From: DASWIG01 sp036397835
GTDB lineage: Bacteria; Acidobacteriota; Thermoanaerobaculia; Multivoradales; J023
NCBI GenBank assembly: GCA_036397835.1
Contig: DASWIG010000280.1
Coordinates: 24,363-88,362 of the forward strand
Length of the DNA: 64,000 nucleotides
Direction of reading: 5' to 3'
The translations under genes were made by a program, and so were the position numbers. Every line of letters starts with the position of its first letter. The first letter of the stretch is position 1. Below, one piece after another: positions 45,236-52,847 of the stretch. The notes under the pieces were generated by a model. The model did no database searches. It was not told the origin of the DNA and worked only from the letters and a program-made list of their open reading frames with translations.

Positions 45236-45802
45236 ATGGACGTCGTCGCCCAAGACCCCCCCTACAGCCGGGACGACCTGGTCGCCGCCCTCGAGGACAT
45301 GCACCGCGAGGTCGGCGCCTACTTCGCCGAGCTCCCCGGCGACGCGCTCTTCCGTCATCCCGAGGCGGGCGTGTGGTCGCCGGCCGAGAACTTGGTCCAC
45401 CTCGTCAAGGCCGTCAAGGCCCTCGCCGACGCGATGGGACGGCCGCGCTGGCTGCTGGCGATCCTCTTCGGCACCGCGCGCGGACCGTCGCGACGGTTCG
45501 AGGAGATGCGGCGGGTCTACCAGGAGCGGTTGGCGCGGGGCGGCCGAGCCGGCGGCAGGTTCGTGCCGGACACCCTCGAGCCCGAGGATTCGCAGGTGGC
45601 GCGCTCGCGGATGCTGGCGGGATGGCAGCGGGTGGGCGCGGACCTCGTCGGCAAGGTGCGGCGGTGGCCGGAGGCGAGCCTCGACCGGTACCGTCTGCCC
45701 CATCCCCTGCTCGGCAAGCTCACGGTGCGCGAGATGCTCTTCTTCACGCTCTACCACGACCGTCATCACCTGGAAATCGTCCGCCGGAGGATGGGGAGTT
45801 GA
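45236..45802 (+). CDS. DinB-family protein, copy A (intact)
   Basis: 188 residues; four-helix DinB-like domain. Metal-ligand-type His positions lie in NLVHLVKAVKAL (about 55) and TLYHDRHHLEIV near the end. Cytosolic; family members are metal-dependent transferases or thiol-linked enzymes, function here unknown. It is the only complete copy of four in 12 kb. Its TGA overlaps a TTG that begins a fossil of the Tat/VOC gene found intact at 56978, showing that DinB and VOC were originally a coupled pair. Confidence 0.85.
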   Translation: MDVVAQDPPYSRDDLVAALEDMHREVGAYFAELPGDALFRHPEAGVWSPAENLVHLVKAVKALADAMGRPRWLLAILFGTARGPSRRFEEMRRVYQERLARGGRAGGRFVPDTLEPEDSQVARSRMLAGWQRVGADLVGKVRRWPEASLDRYRLPHPLLGKLTVREMLFFTLYHDRHHLEIVRRRMGS

Positions 45803-45885
45803 ATCGGCGGACGTTCCTCGCCGGCGCGTCCGCGTCGACTCTCGGCAGGCCGATCCTGGACAGAACGCAAGGAGGGCCGCCATGA
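45799..45885 (+). pseudogene. Fossil start of a Tat-signal VOC gene
   Basis: 28 codons from TTG: NRRTFLAGASASTL matches the N-terminus of the gene at 56978, then diverges (GRPILDRTQGGPP) and stops with a TGA overlapping the ATG of the PQQ-propeller gene. If translated it would act only as a coupling leader. Confidence 0.75.
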
Positions 45886-47648
45886 CCAGCGTCAATACCG
45901 ACGAGACCGATCTTCGCAAGCCGCTGCGGCTGTGGCCGGGCGTGGCGTTTGCGTTGCTCCTGTTCGTGACCCTGTACGTGGTGCCGATCTTTGTGCCCGG
46001 GGCTATGCTCTTCGGGTTGATCGGCGCGAGCGTGGGGGCGTTGGGGATTCTCCTGTGGTGGCTGTTCTTCAGCCGGGCGGCCTGGATGGAGCGCCTGGGC
46101 GCCCTCGTACTGGCGACCGTCGCCATGGCCGTGACGTATCGCTTTCTCGACGAGTCGGTGCGACGGGGAAACATGGGGTTTCAGTACTTCGTCCTCGCGA
46201 TCCCGGTCCTGACCCTGGCTTTCGTGGCCTGGGCGGTGGCCAGCCGTCGCTTCTCGGACGCCCTTCGTCGCGCGACGATGGTCGCGACCATCCTGCTCGC
46301 GTGCGGAGCGTGGACGGCGGTGCGGAGCAAAGGCGTCACCAGCGCCGGCATGGCGCAGCTCACCTGGCGGTGGACGCAGACGCCCGAGCAGCGGCTCCTC
46401 GCGCAGGCCGACGACGAGCCGACGGCGATCGCTTCGGTTCCGGCGGCGGAGCCCCAGCCCTCGCCCCCGATCGTCGCCGAGACGCGACCGCAATGGCCCG
46501 GCCTTCGCGGACCGGAACGTGACGGCATCGTCCCCGGCGTACGGATCGAGACCGACTGGTCGCGATCGCCGCCGGTCGAGCTGTGGCGCCGGCCGATCGG
46601 ACCGGGCGTCTCGTCCTTCGCCGTTGGCGGCGACGTCCTCTATACCCAGGAGCAGCGCGGCGAGGACGAAATCGTCGGCGCCTACGACGTGACGACCGGC
46701 GAGCCGGTATGGAGGCATCGCGATGCGGCCCGATTCTGGGACCCGCACGTCGACGCCGGTCCGCGCGCGACGCCGGCCCTCGCCGGCGAGTGCGTTTACA
46801 CCCTGGGCGCGACCGGAATCTTGAACGCCCTCGACGCCGACGACGGTGCCGTCGTGTGGTCCCTCGACGTGACGTCCGACGCCGGCGCGAAGCTCCCGAC
46901 CTGGGGCTTCGTGAGCTCGCCGCTGGTCGTCGACGACCTCCTCGTGGTCGCGGCCGGCTCCCTTCTCGCCTACGACCTCGCCACCGGCGCTGCGCGCTGG
47001 CGGGCCCTGCCCGGGCGCGGCAGCTACAGCTCGCCCCACCTCCTGACGATCGCCGGAGTCCCGCAGATCCTGCTGATCGGCCACGCCGCCGTGTTCAGCG
47101 TCGCACCGGCTGACGGCACCCTGCTCTGGGAGCACCCATGGCCGGGCTTCGGCATCGTGCAGCCGGCCCGGATCGCGGAGGGCGACCTCCTGATCAGCAT
47201 GATCGACGCCGCCGCCGTTCCGGTCGGCACGCGCCGCATCGCGGTTGCGCACGGGCCCGCGGGATGGAGCGTGGAAGAGCGCTGGACGTCGCACCGGCTG
47301 AAGCCCTCCTTCAGCGGCTTCGTGGCTCACGAGGGCCACGCCTACGGCTTCGACGGCAGCATCCTGGCCTGCATCGACCTCGAGAGCGGCGAGCGCGAGT
47401 GGAAGGGCGGACGCTACGGCCAAGGCCAGCTCCTGCTGTTGCCCGACCAGGATCTGCTGCTGGTGCTCTCCGAGCAGGGTGAGCTGGCGCTCGTCGAGGC
47501 GATCCCCGACCGCTTCACGCAGCTCGCGCGGCTCCCGGTGCTCGAGGGCAAGACCTGGAGCCAGCCGGCCCTGGTCGGCGACGTCCTGTTGGTGCGCAAC
47601 GGCCTGGAGATGGCCGGCTTCCGGCTGGCCGCGCGGGCGCCGGTTTGA
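45882..47648 (+). CDS. Membrane-anchored PQQ-like beta-propeller protein
   Basis: 588 residues. Five hydrophobic segments (about 20-140) are followed by a Pro/Glu linker and then a PQQ/quinoprotein-type propeller (about 205-585) with repeated strands such as LNALDADDGAVVWSLDV, LAYDLATGAARWRALPG and LACIDLESGEREWKGGRYG. No catalytic Asp/Asn set of a dehydrogenase is obvious, so a scaffold or binding role is likely. ATG at 45882 with GGAGGG 8 nt upstream. Confidence 0.82.
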   Translation: MTSVNTDETDLRKPLRLWPGVAFALLLFVTLYVVPIFVPGAMLFGLIGASVGALGILLWWLFFSRAAWMERLGALVLATVAMAVTYRFLDESVRRGNMGFQYFVLAIPVLTLAFVAWAVASRRFSDALRRATMVATILLACGAWTAVRSKGVTSAGMAQLTWRWTQTPEQRLLAQADDEPTAIASVPAAEPQPSPPIVAETRPQWPGLRGPERDGIVPGVRIETDWSRSPPVELWRRPIGPGVSSFAVGGDVLYTQEQRGEDEIVGAYDVTTGEPVWRHRDAARFWDPHVDAGPRATPALAGECVYTLGATGILNALDADDGAVVWSLDVTSDAGAKLPTWGFVSSPLVVDDLLVVAAGSLLAYDLATGAARWRALPGRGSYSSPHLLTIAGVPQILLIGHAAVFSVAPADGTLLWEHPWPGFGIVQPARIAEGDLLISMIDAAAVPVGTRRIAVAHGPAGWSVEERWTSHRLKPSFSGFVAHEGHAYGFDGSILACIDLESGEREWKGGRYGQGQLLLLPDQDLLLVLSEQGELALVEAIPDRFTQLARLPVLEGKTWSQPALVGDVLLVRNGLEMAGFRLAARAPV

Positions 47649-47781
47649 TGGTTGGCTGTATGCAGGACCTAAGCTCTCCAATAGGGCAGGAGGTCGCGCA
47701 CGAAATGGACCAGCCACTGCGATCCGCCGTCGCGGATCCATGGCGGCGGTCTTGCCGGCGCCCGGTGGTATCGTCGCCGGC

Positions 47782-48297
47782 GTGACGATCGCGATCCGCT
47801 CCGAGACCGTCGACGACCGCGACGCGGTCTACCGGGTTCACGCGGCGGCCTTCGGGCGTCCCGCCGAGGCCGACCTCGTCGACCGTCTGCGGCCGGCCGC
47901 GCGTCCGCAGGTCTCCCTCGTCGCCGTCGAGGACGGCGAGGTCGTGGGGCACGTCTTCTTCAGCCCGGTGACGGTCGAGTCGTCCGCCGCCGTCTTCACC
48001 GCCTTCGGCCTGGCGCCGCTGGCGGTGCTGCCCGGCTTCCAGCGCCGGGGCGTCGGCACGGCACTGGTGCGCGAAGGGTTGCGCGCGTGCCGTCGGCTGG
48101 GCCATCACATCGTGTTCGTCCTCGGCCATCCCGAGTACTACCCGCGCTTCGGCTTCGAAACCGCCGCCGCGCGCGCCCTGACGAGCGTGTACGACGTGCG
48201 GCCCGAGGCTTTCATGGTCGCCGAGCTCGAGCCCGGCGCCCTCGGCGGACGCGAGGGCACCGTCAAGTACCGTCCGGAGTTCGAGGGCATCGACTAG
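47782..48297 (+). CDS. GNAT-family N-acetyltransferase
   Basis: 171 residues. GTG start (TIAIRSETVDDRDAVYRVH). Acetyl-CoA loop LAVLPGFQRRGVGTALVREGL (about 84-104) and the C-terminal LGHPEYYPRFGFETA typical of YhbS-like acetyltransferases. An ATG 14 codons upstream is possible but lacks conservation. Substrate unknown. Confidence 0.87.
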   Translation: MTIAIRSETVDDRDAVYRVHAAAFGRPAEADLVDRLRPAARPQVSLVAVEDGEVVGHVFFSPVTVESSAAVFTAFGLAPLAVLPGFQRRGVGTALVREGLRACRRLGHHIVFVLGHPEYYPRFGFETAAARALTSVYDVRPEAFMVAELEPGALGGREGTVKYRPEFEGID

Positions 48298-48324
48298 CCG
48301 CGGCGTTCTGGTACGCTTCTTGCG

Positions 48325-48828
48325 ATGAATGCCGACGCCCATAGTCCTTACAGCCGAGACGACCTGATCTCGTCCCTCGAGGACGTGCACCGCGAGGTCG
48401 GCGTCTACTTCGCCGAGCTCCCCGGCGACGCGCTCTTCCGTCATCCGGAGGCGGGCGTCTGGTCGCCGGCGGAGAACCTGGTCCACCTCGTCAAGGCGGT
48501 CAAGGCGGTCGCCGACGCGATGGGACGGCCGCGCTGGCTGCTGGCGATCCTCTTCGGCACCGCGCGTGGACCGTCGCGGCCCTTCGAGGAGATGCGGCGG
48601 GTCTACCAGGAGCGGTTGGCGCGGGGCGGGCGAGCCGGCGGCGACGACGTCGATCTGCGCGTCGCCCGACCACCACGACCCGTCTTGCCCACCCGGCGCC
48701 GGCCGGTCACCACGACGAGCTCGCGCGATCCGAGCCGTGCCGCGTCTCCAGGGCTTCCAGCTCTCGTTCCCGATCGACGAACATCTCTACGCTCCAAGGT
48801 CGAAAACGGTAGTCCACGATTAGTATAA
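48325..48828 (+). pseudogene. DinB-family copy B, 3'-truncated chimera
   Basis: The first ~105 codons match copy A closely (YSRDDLISSLEDVHREVGVYF to QERLARGGRAGG). At about 48641 DinB homology stops abruptly and the frame continues through DNA that is antisense to a broken ATPase gene. The C-terminal helices with the HDRHH motif are gone, so the product should be inactive. Confidence 0.8.
48641..48817 (-). pseudogene. DUF234-type AAA ATPase, internally deleted remnant 1
   Basis: The minus-strand GTG (48817) begins DYRFRPWSVEMFVDRERELEAL, the usual start of this ATPase family. A one-base loss then shifts to a P-loop reading RRRVGKT. It jumps directly to SWWSGDAQIDVV, a block that lies in the C-terminal domain of the second copy (49459-50046). 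Several hundred codons are missing. Confidence 0.75.
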
Positions 48829-48844
48829 TCCAGGACTACCGTTT
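48804..48844. promoter_or_regulatory. Perfect 12-bp inverted repeat with -10 in the loop, copy 1
   Basis: Arms AAACGGTAGTCC (48804-48815) and GGACTACCGTTT (48833-48844). The 17-bp loop holds TATACT on the minus strand (48827-48822) five bases before the ATPase GTG, and TATAAT on the plus strand (48824-48829). The left arm is part of the coding start. The spacing would give a leaderless mRNA. A dyad around a promoter suggests an operator or autoregulation. Confidence 0.6.
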
Positions 48845-48873
48845 CCCGCCTTCTTGACCCGCCCCGTATGCCC

Positions 48874-49116
48874 CTACCGCTCCGTGGGCTGTCGTTCGTA
48901 GACGTCCATCTCCGGTCGGTCCCAATCTTCCGCGAAGGTCGCCAACCGGGCGCGCAGGTCGGCTGCCTGGGCTTCGTCGACCCCCTCGGCCCGCAGGTCG
49001 ATGGGGCGCGGCTCGAGAAAAGTGACGACGACGGGCGTAGGGTCATGCACGTCACCGGGCGTCTCGTTGAGCTCGATTCTTCCTTGGCGAAAGACGCCTT
49101 CGACCGTCTTCAGCAT
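48874..49116 (-). CDS. Small antitoxin-like protein (AF2212/DUF104-like), altered C-terminus
   Basis: 80 residues. MLKTVEGVFRQGRIELNETP then PVVVTFLEPRPIDL and LRARLATFAEDWDRPEMDV; this pattern is common in proteins encoded before PIN or MazF-like toxins. After EMDVY the usual tail is replaced by ERQPTER from the shared repeat block, and no toxin follows. GGAGGA precedes the ATG. Probably an orphan half of a broken toxin-antitoxin pair. Confidence 0.7.
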   Translation of the reverse strand: MLKTVEGVFRQGRIELNETPGDVHDPTPVVVTFLEPRPIDLRAEGVDEAQAADLRARLATFAEDWDRPEMDVYERQPTER

Positions 49117-49458
49117 GGCTGTCCTCCTCTCTGGAATCTTATCAGGATTCGGGCCACGGCGCCTGCCCTCGGAATCCGGGTAGGGCAGGCTCCGCCTGCC
49201 GTTTCGCGACGCCGAAGACGTGGAGGACGTCCTCAGCTCCACCGCACCAGGATCTTGCCGGCCAGCTCCAGCGCCGCCGCGCCGGCCGCCTCCAGAAGCT
49301 GGCGATCGACGCTGGCGAGCGCGGCGTCGACGAGAGCCTCGACCGCGGCGAGTCCTGGAGGAGTGTCGGGCTTGAACGCTCCGAGCACGTGTCAAGTGCG
49401 AACGGAGGCCATTCGCATAAGTGGAGGCGCTCGTTCTCGAAGGCCGGCGCTGGAGCCG
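49117..49458. other. Gap with a REP-like repeat and a decayed reading frame
   Basis: Contains GGGTAGGGCAGGCTCC and its GCCTGCCGTTTCGCGACGC extension (about 49178-49214), matching a second copy at 58283. On the minus strand a short stretch reads EALVDAALASVDRQLLEAA followed by ALELAGKILVRWS and a stop (about 49240-49390). It looks like the end of a real protein but has no start and no recognised family. Confidence 0.5.
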
Positions 49459-50046
49459 TCATCGAGCGCCGACGACCTGCGTCGGGTCGACGAGCAGGAC
49501 GTTTGGATCGTCCTTGCCGAGAGCGGTCAGCTCGGCGCTGAAGCCGCTGCGGCTGAACAGGGCGTACCAAAGCTCCCATCCGCGCTCCTTGCCCAACCAC
49601 GTCCGCGCGTTGGCCTTGAGAGCGTCCAGGTCCGCGACGCCCATCTTCTCCCGTCGCCACCGCGCCTCGCCCACGAGAGCGCAGCGGCGAGAGCTCTGCA
49701 CCGCGACGACGTCGATCTGGGCGTCGCCCGACCACCACGACCCGATCTCCTCGGGCCAGAACGGCAGCGTCCGGCTCGCCGCCAGCTCGAGGACGTGCCG
49801 GCGCGCCAGCTCTTCCCACACGGAGCCCACGAAGCGGTCCCATCCGGGACGCAGGACCTCTCGGATCAACTGCTCCGTCTCGCCGAACTCGATCTGGCTC
49901 GTATAGGGGAGGATCCATCGGCCCCAGAAGCGGATGTAGGAATCGGCCAGGTGCCAGCTCCCCCAGCTCGGACTCGAGCGCCGCGGTCCCACCGCCTGTC
50001 GGTGCTCGACGAGCTTAAAGCTCCAAGGTCGAAAACGGTAGTCCAC
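49459..50046 (-). pseudogene. DUF234-type AAA ATPase, internally deleted remnant 2
   Basis: 195 codons, open from GTG (50046) to the stop. The first 11 residues (DYRFRPWSF) are the family start; then, with the AAA domain and P-loop missing, it goes to the C-terminal DUF234/nuclease-like part (WHLADSYIRFWGRWILPY, SWWSGDAQIDVVAV, LVGEARWRREKMG). The E-x-R/K and D-x-D type residues of that domain remain. It could be expressed but cannot bind ATP through a P-loop. Confidence 0.75.
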
Positions 50047-50156
50047 GATTAGTATAATCCAGGAAATCCAGGACTACTGTTTCCCGCCTTCTTGACCCGC
50101 CCCGTGTGCCCCTACCGCTCCGTGGGCTGTCGTTCGTTGACGTCCATCTCCGGTCG
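50020..50156. repeat. Direct repeat of the block at 48791-48918
   Basis: Both blocks run from GCTCCAAGGTCGAAAACGG through the inverted repeat, TTCTTGACCCGCCCCGT, a formate-dehydrogenase-like stretch and the end of the antitoxin gene. About 90% identical by eye with a 10-bp insertion (AGGAAATCCA) here. It shows that the two ATPase remnants share one duplicated upstream region. Confidence 0.82.
50033..50082. promoter_or_regulatory. Inverted repeat with -10 in the loop, copy 2
   Basis: Arms AAACGGTAGTCC (50033-50044) and GGACTACTGTTT (50071-50082), one mismatch, loop extended to 26 bp. TATACT on the minus strand (50056-50051) again lies 4 nt before the GTG start, a leaderless arrangement. Confidence 0.55.
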
Positions 50157-50317
50157 CCTTCGACCGCCGTCCGACCGTCGGCGGCGGCCAGGCGAAGCTG
50201 CTCGTCGTCGCGAAGCCCTCGCCGACCGACTTCGTGGATGCTGAGGGCGTCGAGCCCAAGACCGCGGGCAGTCTCGGCCACCGTCGGACTGAGATCCTCG
50301 TCGAGGAGGAATCTCAT
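50152..50317 (-). pseudogene. DUF5615 PIN-like toxin, 3'-truncated
   Basis: MRFLLDEDLSPTVAETARGL then LSIHEVGRRGLRDDEQLRLA and AAADGRTAV: the first ~52 residues of a DUF5615 protein with the catalytic Asp pair of the N-terminus. It then fuses to the antitoxin-tail repeat; the frame runs to 50015. The second half with the other acidic residues is lost. The ATG overlaps the stop of the DUF433 gene (ATGA). Confidence 0.8.
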
Positions 50318-50667
50318 CTCCGGTGTGCTCTGGGCGTCGAGAAGGGCAGCTCACGCCGAACCCGTTCCGGCGACCAGCTCCGCTCGCGCTCCAGGCGGGT
50401 GTCGATCTCGCCGGGATGGAGCTTGTAATCGGCGAGCACGGCTCTGAGCTGCGGCTCCGTCAGCCACTCGTATTGGCGGCGAAGCTCCTCGTAGTCGCCG
50501 TCACATCGCTTCCAGGTGGCGACGACCTCCCAAACGTCGAGGCCCGTGCCGGCGACGACGGCGCGGCGGCCTGCGGGACCGTCGACGAAGACGACGCCGG
50601 GCGCCCGCCGCATCTTGAGCGCCTCGGCGAGGAGCTGCGACGCGGCTTCCTGAAAGTCGGTCGGCAC
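50314..50667 (-). CDS. DUF433 antitoxin-like protein
   Basis: 117 residues from GTG. The DUF433 part is AGTGLDVWEVVATW then YEWLTEPQLRAVLADYKLHPGEID. DUF433 and DUF5615 genes form a widespread toxin-antitoxin-like pair; here the toxin is truncated. Upstream, an out-of-phase VIAFAVPERS resembles the missing N-terminus, so this gene may also have lost a few codons. Confidence 0.78.
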   Translation of the reverse strand: MPTDFQEAASQLLAEALKMRRAPGVVFVDGPAGRRAVVAGTGLDVWEVVATWKRCDGDYEELRRQYEWLTEPQLRAVLADYKLHPGEIDTRLERERSWSPERVRRELPFSTPRAHRR

Positions 50668-50710
50668 GAGCGCTCTGGGACGGCGAAGGCGATCACCGGT
50701 GAAGGACCCG

Positions 50711-51451
50711 TCAATCCGACGGGTTGCCCATCCACGACCCGTACATCGGATTGGGAATCACGACGTACTTGCGGCCGAAGTCGGCGAAAGCGGCGTCGGG
50801 CTCGAAGCGCAGGTCCTGGCCGAGGTCCGGGAAGTCGTGGATGTTGTCGCCCAGCCACAGGACGATCTCGAGCGGCGGCAGGCCGGGGGCGGCGGTGCCG
50901 GCCTCGACCCGGGCCCAGCGCGGCTCCTTGCGGCTCTCACCGCGCCGGCAGAGTACCACGTCGTACGGCAGCCCGAGGTCGCGGAAGTTGGCTTCGGTGT
51001 CAGGGCAGATCGCCTAGTCGCGGTTGGTGACGATGGCGATCCGGCCGCCCAGGTCGCGGACGCGCTCGAGGAACGTTCGCGCGCCGGGCAGGGCCATAGC
51101 CTCGCGCCGCCGCGCCCAGGCGTACCAGCGCTCCCGCGAGAACGGCTCGCCGCTCGCCTCGAGCTCTTGCTGGAACCGGCTGTTGGAGATCACGGTCTCG
51201 TCGGCGTCGAGGGCGACGGCCCAGGTGCCCCCCTGGCGTCCCGCGGCGAGCTCCTCCAGCCGCTACCCGGCGAGGGCGTAGGCCTGGACGAGCGCCGCGG
51301 GATACTCGGCCGAGTCGCGCCCCCAATGGATCGCCAGCTCGGCGGACGCCGGAGGCGCCGGGGGCGCTTCGGCGACGGGGGCGGTGCCGGCGCCAGTCGC
51401 GGCGCAGCCGGTGAGGAGAAGCAGGACGAGGAGGTGACGGAGACGGTCCAT
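50711..51451 (-). pseudogene. HAD-family acid phosphatase lipoprotein (e(P4)-like) with two in-frame TAG codons
   Basis: 246 codons in one frame: lipoprotein signal (LLVLLLLTGCAAT), helix, AVALDADETVISNSRF (the HAD DxD nucleophile motif), RIAIVTNRD, and KYVVIPNPMYGSWMG at the end. TAG codons interrupt it at 51265-51263 and 51016-51014. Both sit where Glu would be plausible (GAG to TAG). TAG is an ordinary stop elsewhere in the window (for example the ends of the genes at 29171 and 48297), so this reads as a pseudogene. Confidence 0.85.
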
Positions 51452-51939
51452 GAGCGAGTCCTCCGCGGACGGTGCCGTTCGTGTTCGACTCCGTCGAGCC
51501 TAATGCTTTTCGCCGCCGGAAGCGAGGGGAATGCACACGTCGAGCTTCCCGATGGCCCGGTATGCCGGGCCGAGGTGCACTGGTACGAGGCTGGAACCTC
51601 GCGTACCGGCCAGCCAGCCGGAAATCCCAAGCACCCCAACGAGAACCTCCGCGAAGAAAGCTCACCGAAGAGATCACCCCCTTGAATAGGACGGTATGAG
51701 GGCACAGAAATGTTTCTTAGGACGCAGCGGTCGGAGGCCGCGGGCGCTTTGACGCTACAGAATGGGCATAATCCGGATCGCCGATAGAAGGCTTCGGTGG
51801 TACCACGGAGTTCCCCAGGAGATGCCGCCGTTCCATCCGGAGCGAGCTGGGTTTCCCGTTGGCCCTCAATGTACTCTGAGTAGTTCAGAATCATGCGGAT
51901 TGGGCCATGTTCGTGTGGCGACTGAACTGAGTTGAGGCC
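51452..51939. other. Gap with a toxin-like gene scrap
   Basis: No complete gene. A plus-strand stretch reads VELPDGPVCRAEVHWYEAG (about 51537-51592), similar to the AEVHWYEAHG tail of small proteins near toxin-antitoxin loci, without the rest. From 51690 onward the sequence is less GC-rich and shows nothing recognisable up to the attC site. Confidence 0.4.
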
Positions 51940-52002
51940 GCATAACGCTCCGGTTCAGCGGCGGCCGCGCAGCGGCCGTCCGGCTGCATGCTGTTGTTAG
52001 AC
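51940..52002 (-). other. Integron attC recombination site
   Basis: 63 bp. On the minus strand it starts GTCTAAC (matches RYYYAAC; contains the TAA stop of the cassette gene) and ends GTTATGC (one mismatch to GTTRRRY). The two sides are complementary: GCAGCCGGACGGC against GCCGCCGCTGAACCGG, with a GC tip. This is the normal attC fold, downstream of the gene as in cassettes. No integrase gene is in the window. Confidence 0.72.
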
Positions 52003-52710
52003 GCTCCCTTCCATCTGTTCGGGAGCTCTCTTGTTGAGCAACTCGCCAACATGGTTTTCAAGCCAGGCGCTCCAGTGGTCCATGAACAGAATCCAGCGCT
52101 CCGTTTCGGTCGGCATGAAACGCTTCGGATGCCCAGCTGATTCGATGATGGCACGTACCCATCCTCGAATCTGACGAATCTGCGCCTCAAGTTCGTCCTT
52201 GTAGTCGGCCTCATCGCGTCCAAACCCCTTGCCGTGGGCCACCAGATTTCGAACAGGAAAAGCGATATCACGGATGGGCCACTCAAGAAGGCACCGGCAC
52301 GTATCAAGCGCATCATACCGGCTCATTCGCCGCGATGCGAGTTTGTTCGCGTACTCCCTTGGGACGCCCCGATCAGTGAATGCGGCGAAAACCAGATTGC
52401 AGATGAAGCTCTCGGTGACTGCGGCAAGCATCACGGTGGCGGCCATGAGGCTTCCGTCGCGAACGAGCACCAAGAACTTGTCTGTTACGGGCATATCTCC
52501 TGCGTAGCCCGCCCATTGCAGCAGCCCCCCACAGAGGCTGCACCGTTCCCATTCATGGCACCCAGTGAGGCTCGAGAGGAATTCCGACGCGGTGCTCTCG
52601 TAGTCGTTGAACGCGTATTCCACCAGGAAACCTTCGCACTTTTCGCCGCATACGAACAACCACTCGCCCTCGTAGATGCGCTGTTCGTAGATTCGTCTCG
52701 CTCGGCTCAT
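51997..52710 (-). CDS. Integron gene-cassette protein, unknown function
   Basis: 237 residues, no signal peptide or TM. A CxxC-like WERCSLCGG (about 55) follows an aromatic/acidic N-terminus. A helical region has AATVMLAAVTESFICNLVFAAF, then RNLVAHGKG and WVRAIIESA; RNxxAHG-type phrases occur in DUF4145/HEPN-like proteins, so a HEPN-type toxin or RNase-related fold is possible. GC content is clearly lower than the flanks, and the stop lies within attC: a horizontally acquired cassette. Confidence 0.75.
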   Translation of the reverse strand: MSRARRIYEQRIYEGEWLFVCGEKCEGFLVEYAFNDYESTASEFLSSLTGCHEWERCSLCGGLLQWAGYAGDMPVTDKFLVLVRDGSLMAATVMLAAVTESFICNLVFAAFTDRGVPREYANKLASRRMSRYDALDTCRCLLEWPIRDIAFPVRNLVAHGKGFGRDEADYKDELEAQIRQIRGWVRAIIESAGHPKRFMPTETERWILFMDHWSAWLENHVGELLNKRAPEQMEGSV

Positions 52711-52730
52711 CCGTTCCTGTCACCTTGTGC

Positions 52731-52787
52731 GGCTAATGGCATTGAGCTGAGCGGCGGTCCTCCGTCCGCTCGAGTGAATGGTTCTGC
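52731..52787 (-). other. Degenerate attC-like dyad upstream of the cassette gene
   Basis: On the minus strand it ends ATTAGCC (near GTTRRRY). An imperfect dyad joins CATTCACTCGAGCGG to CCGCTCAGCTCAATG. It lies about 20 nt upstream of the cassette start codon, the place of the preceding cassette's attC. Core bases are off-consensus, so the call is tentative. Confidence 0.4.
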
Positions 52788-52847
52788 GGCGCCTCGTATG
52801 AACGAGATCGTTCGCGGATGAGAGAGCGGCGGTTCGCGATCGGAGCC

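Noticed and set aside
49142..49918. Minus-strand open frame of 258 codons over the ATPase remnant
   Set aside because: Out of frame with the recognisable DUF234 domain (49459-50046) and lacks any domain.
50711..51451. Amber codon recoding to an amino acid
   Set aside because: TAG terminates several intact genes in the window and no suppressor tRNA is visible here, so nonsense mutation or sequence error is simpler.
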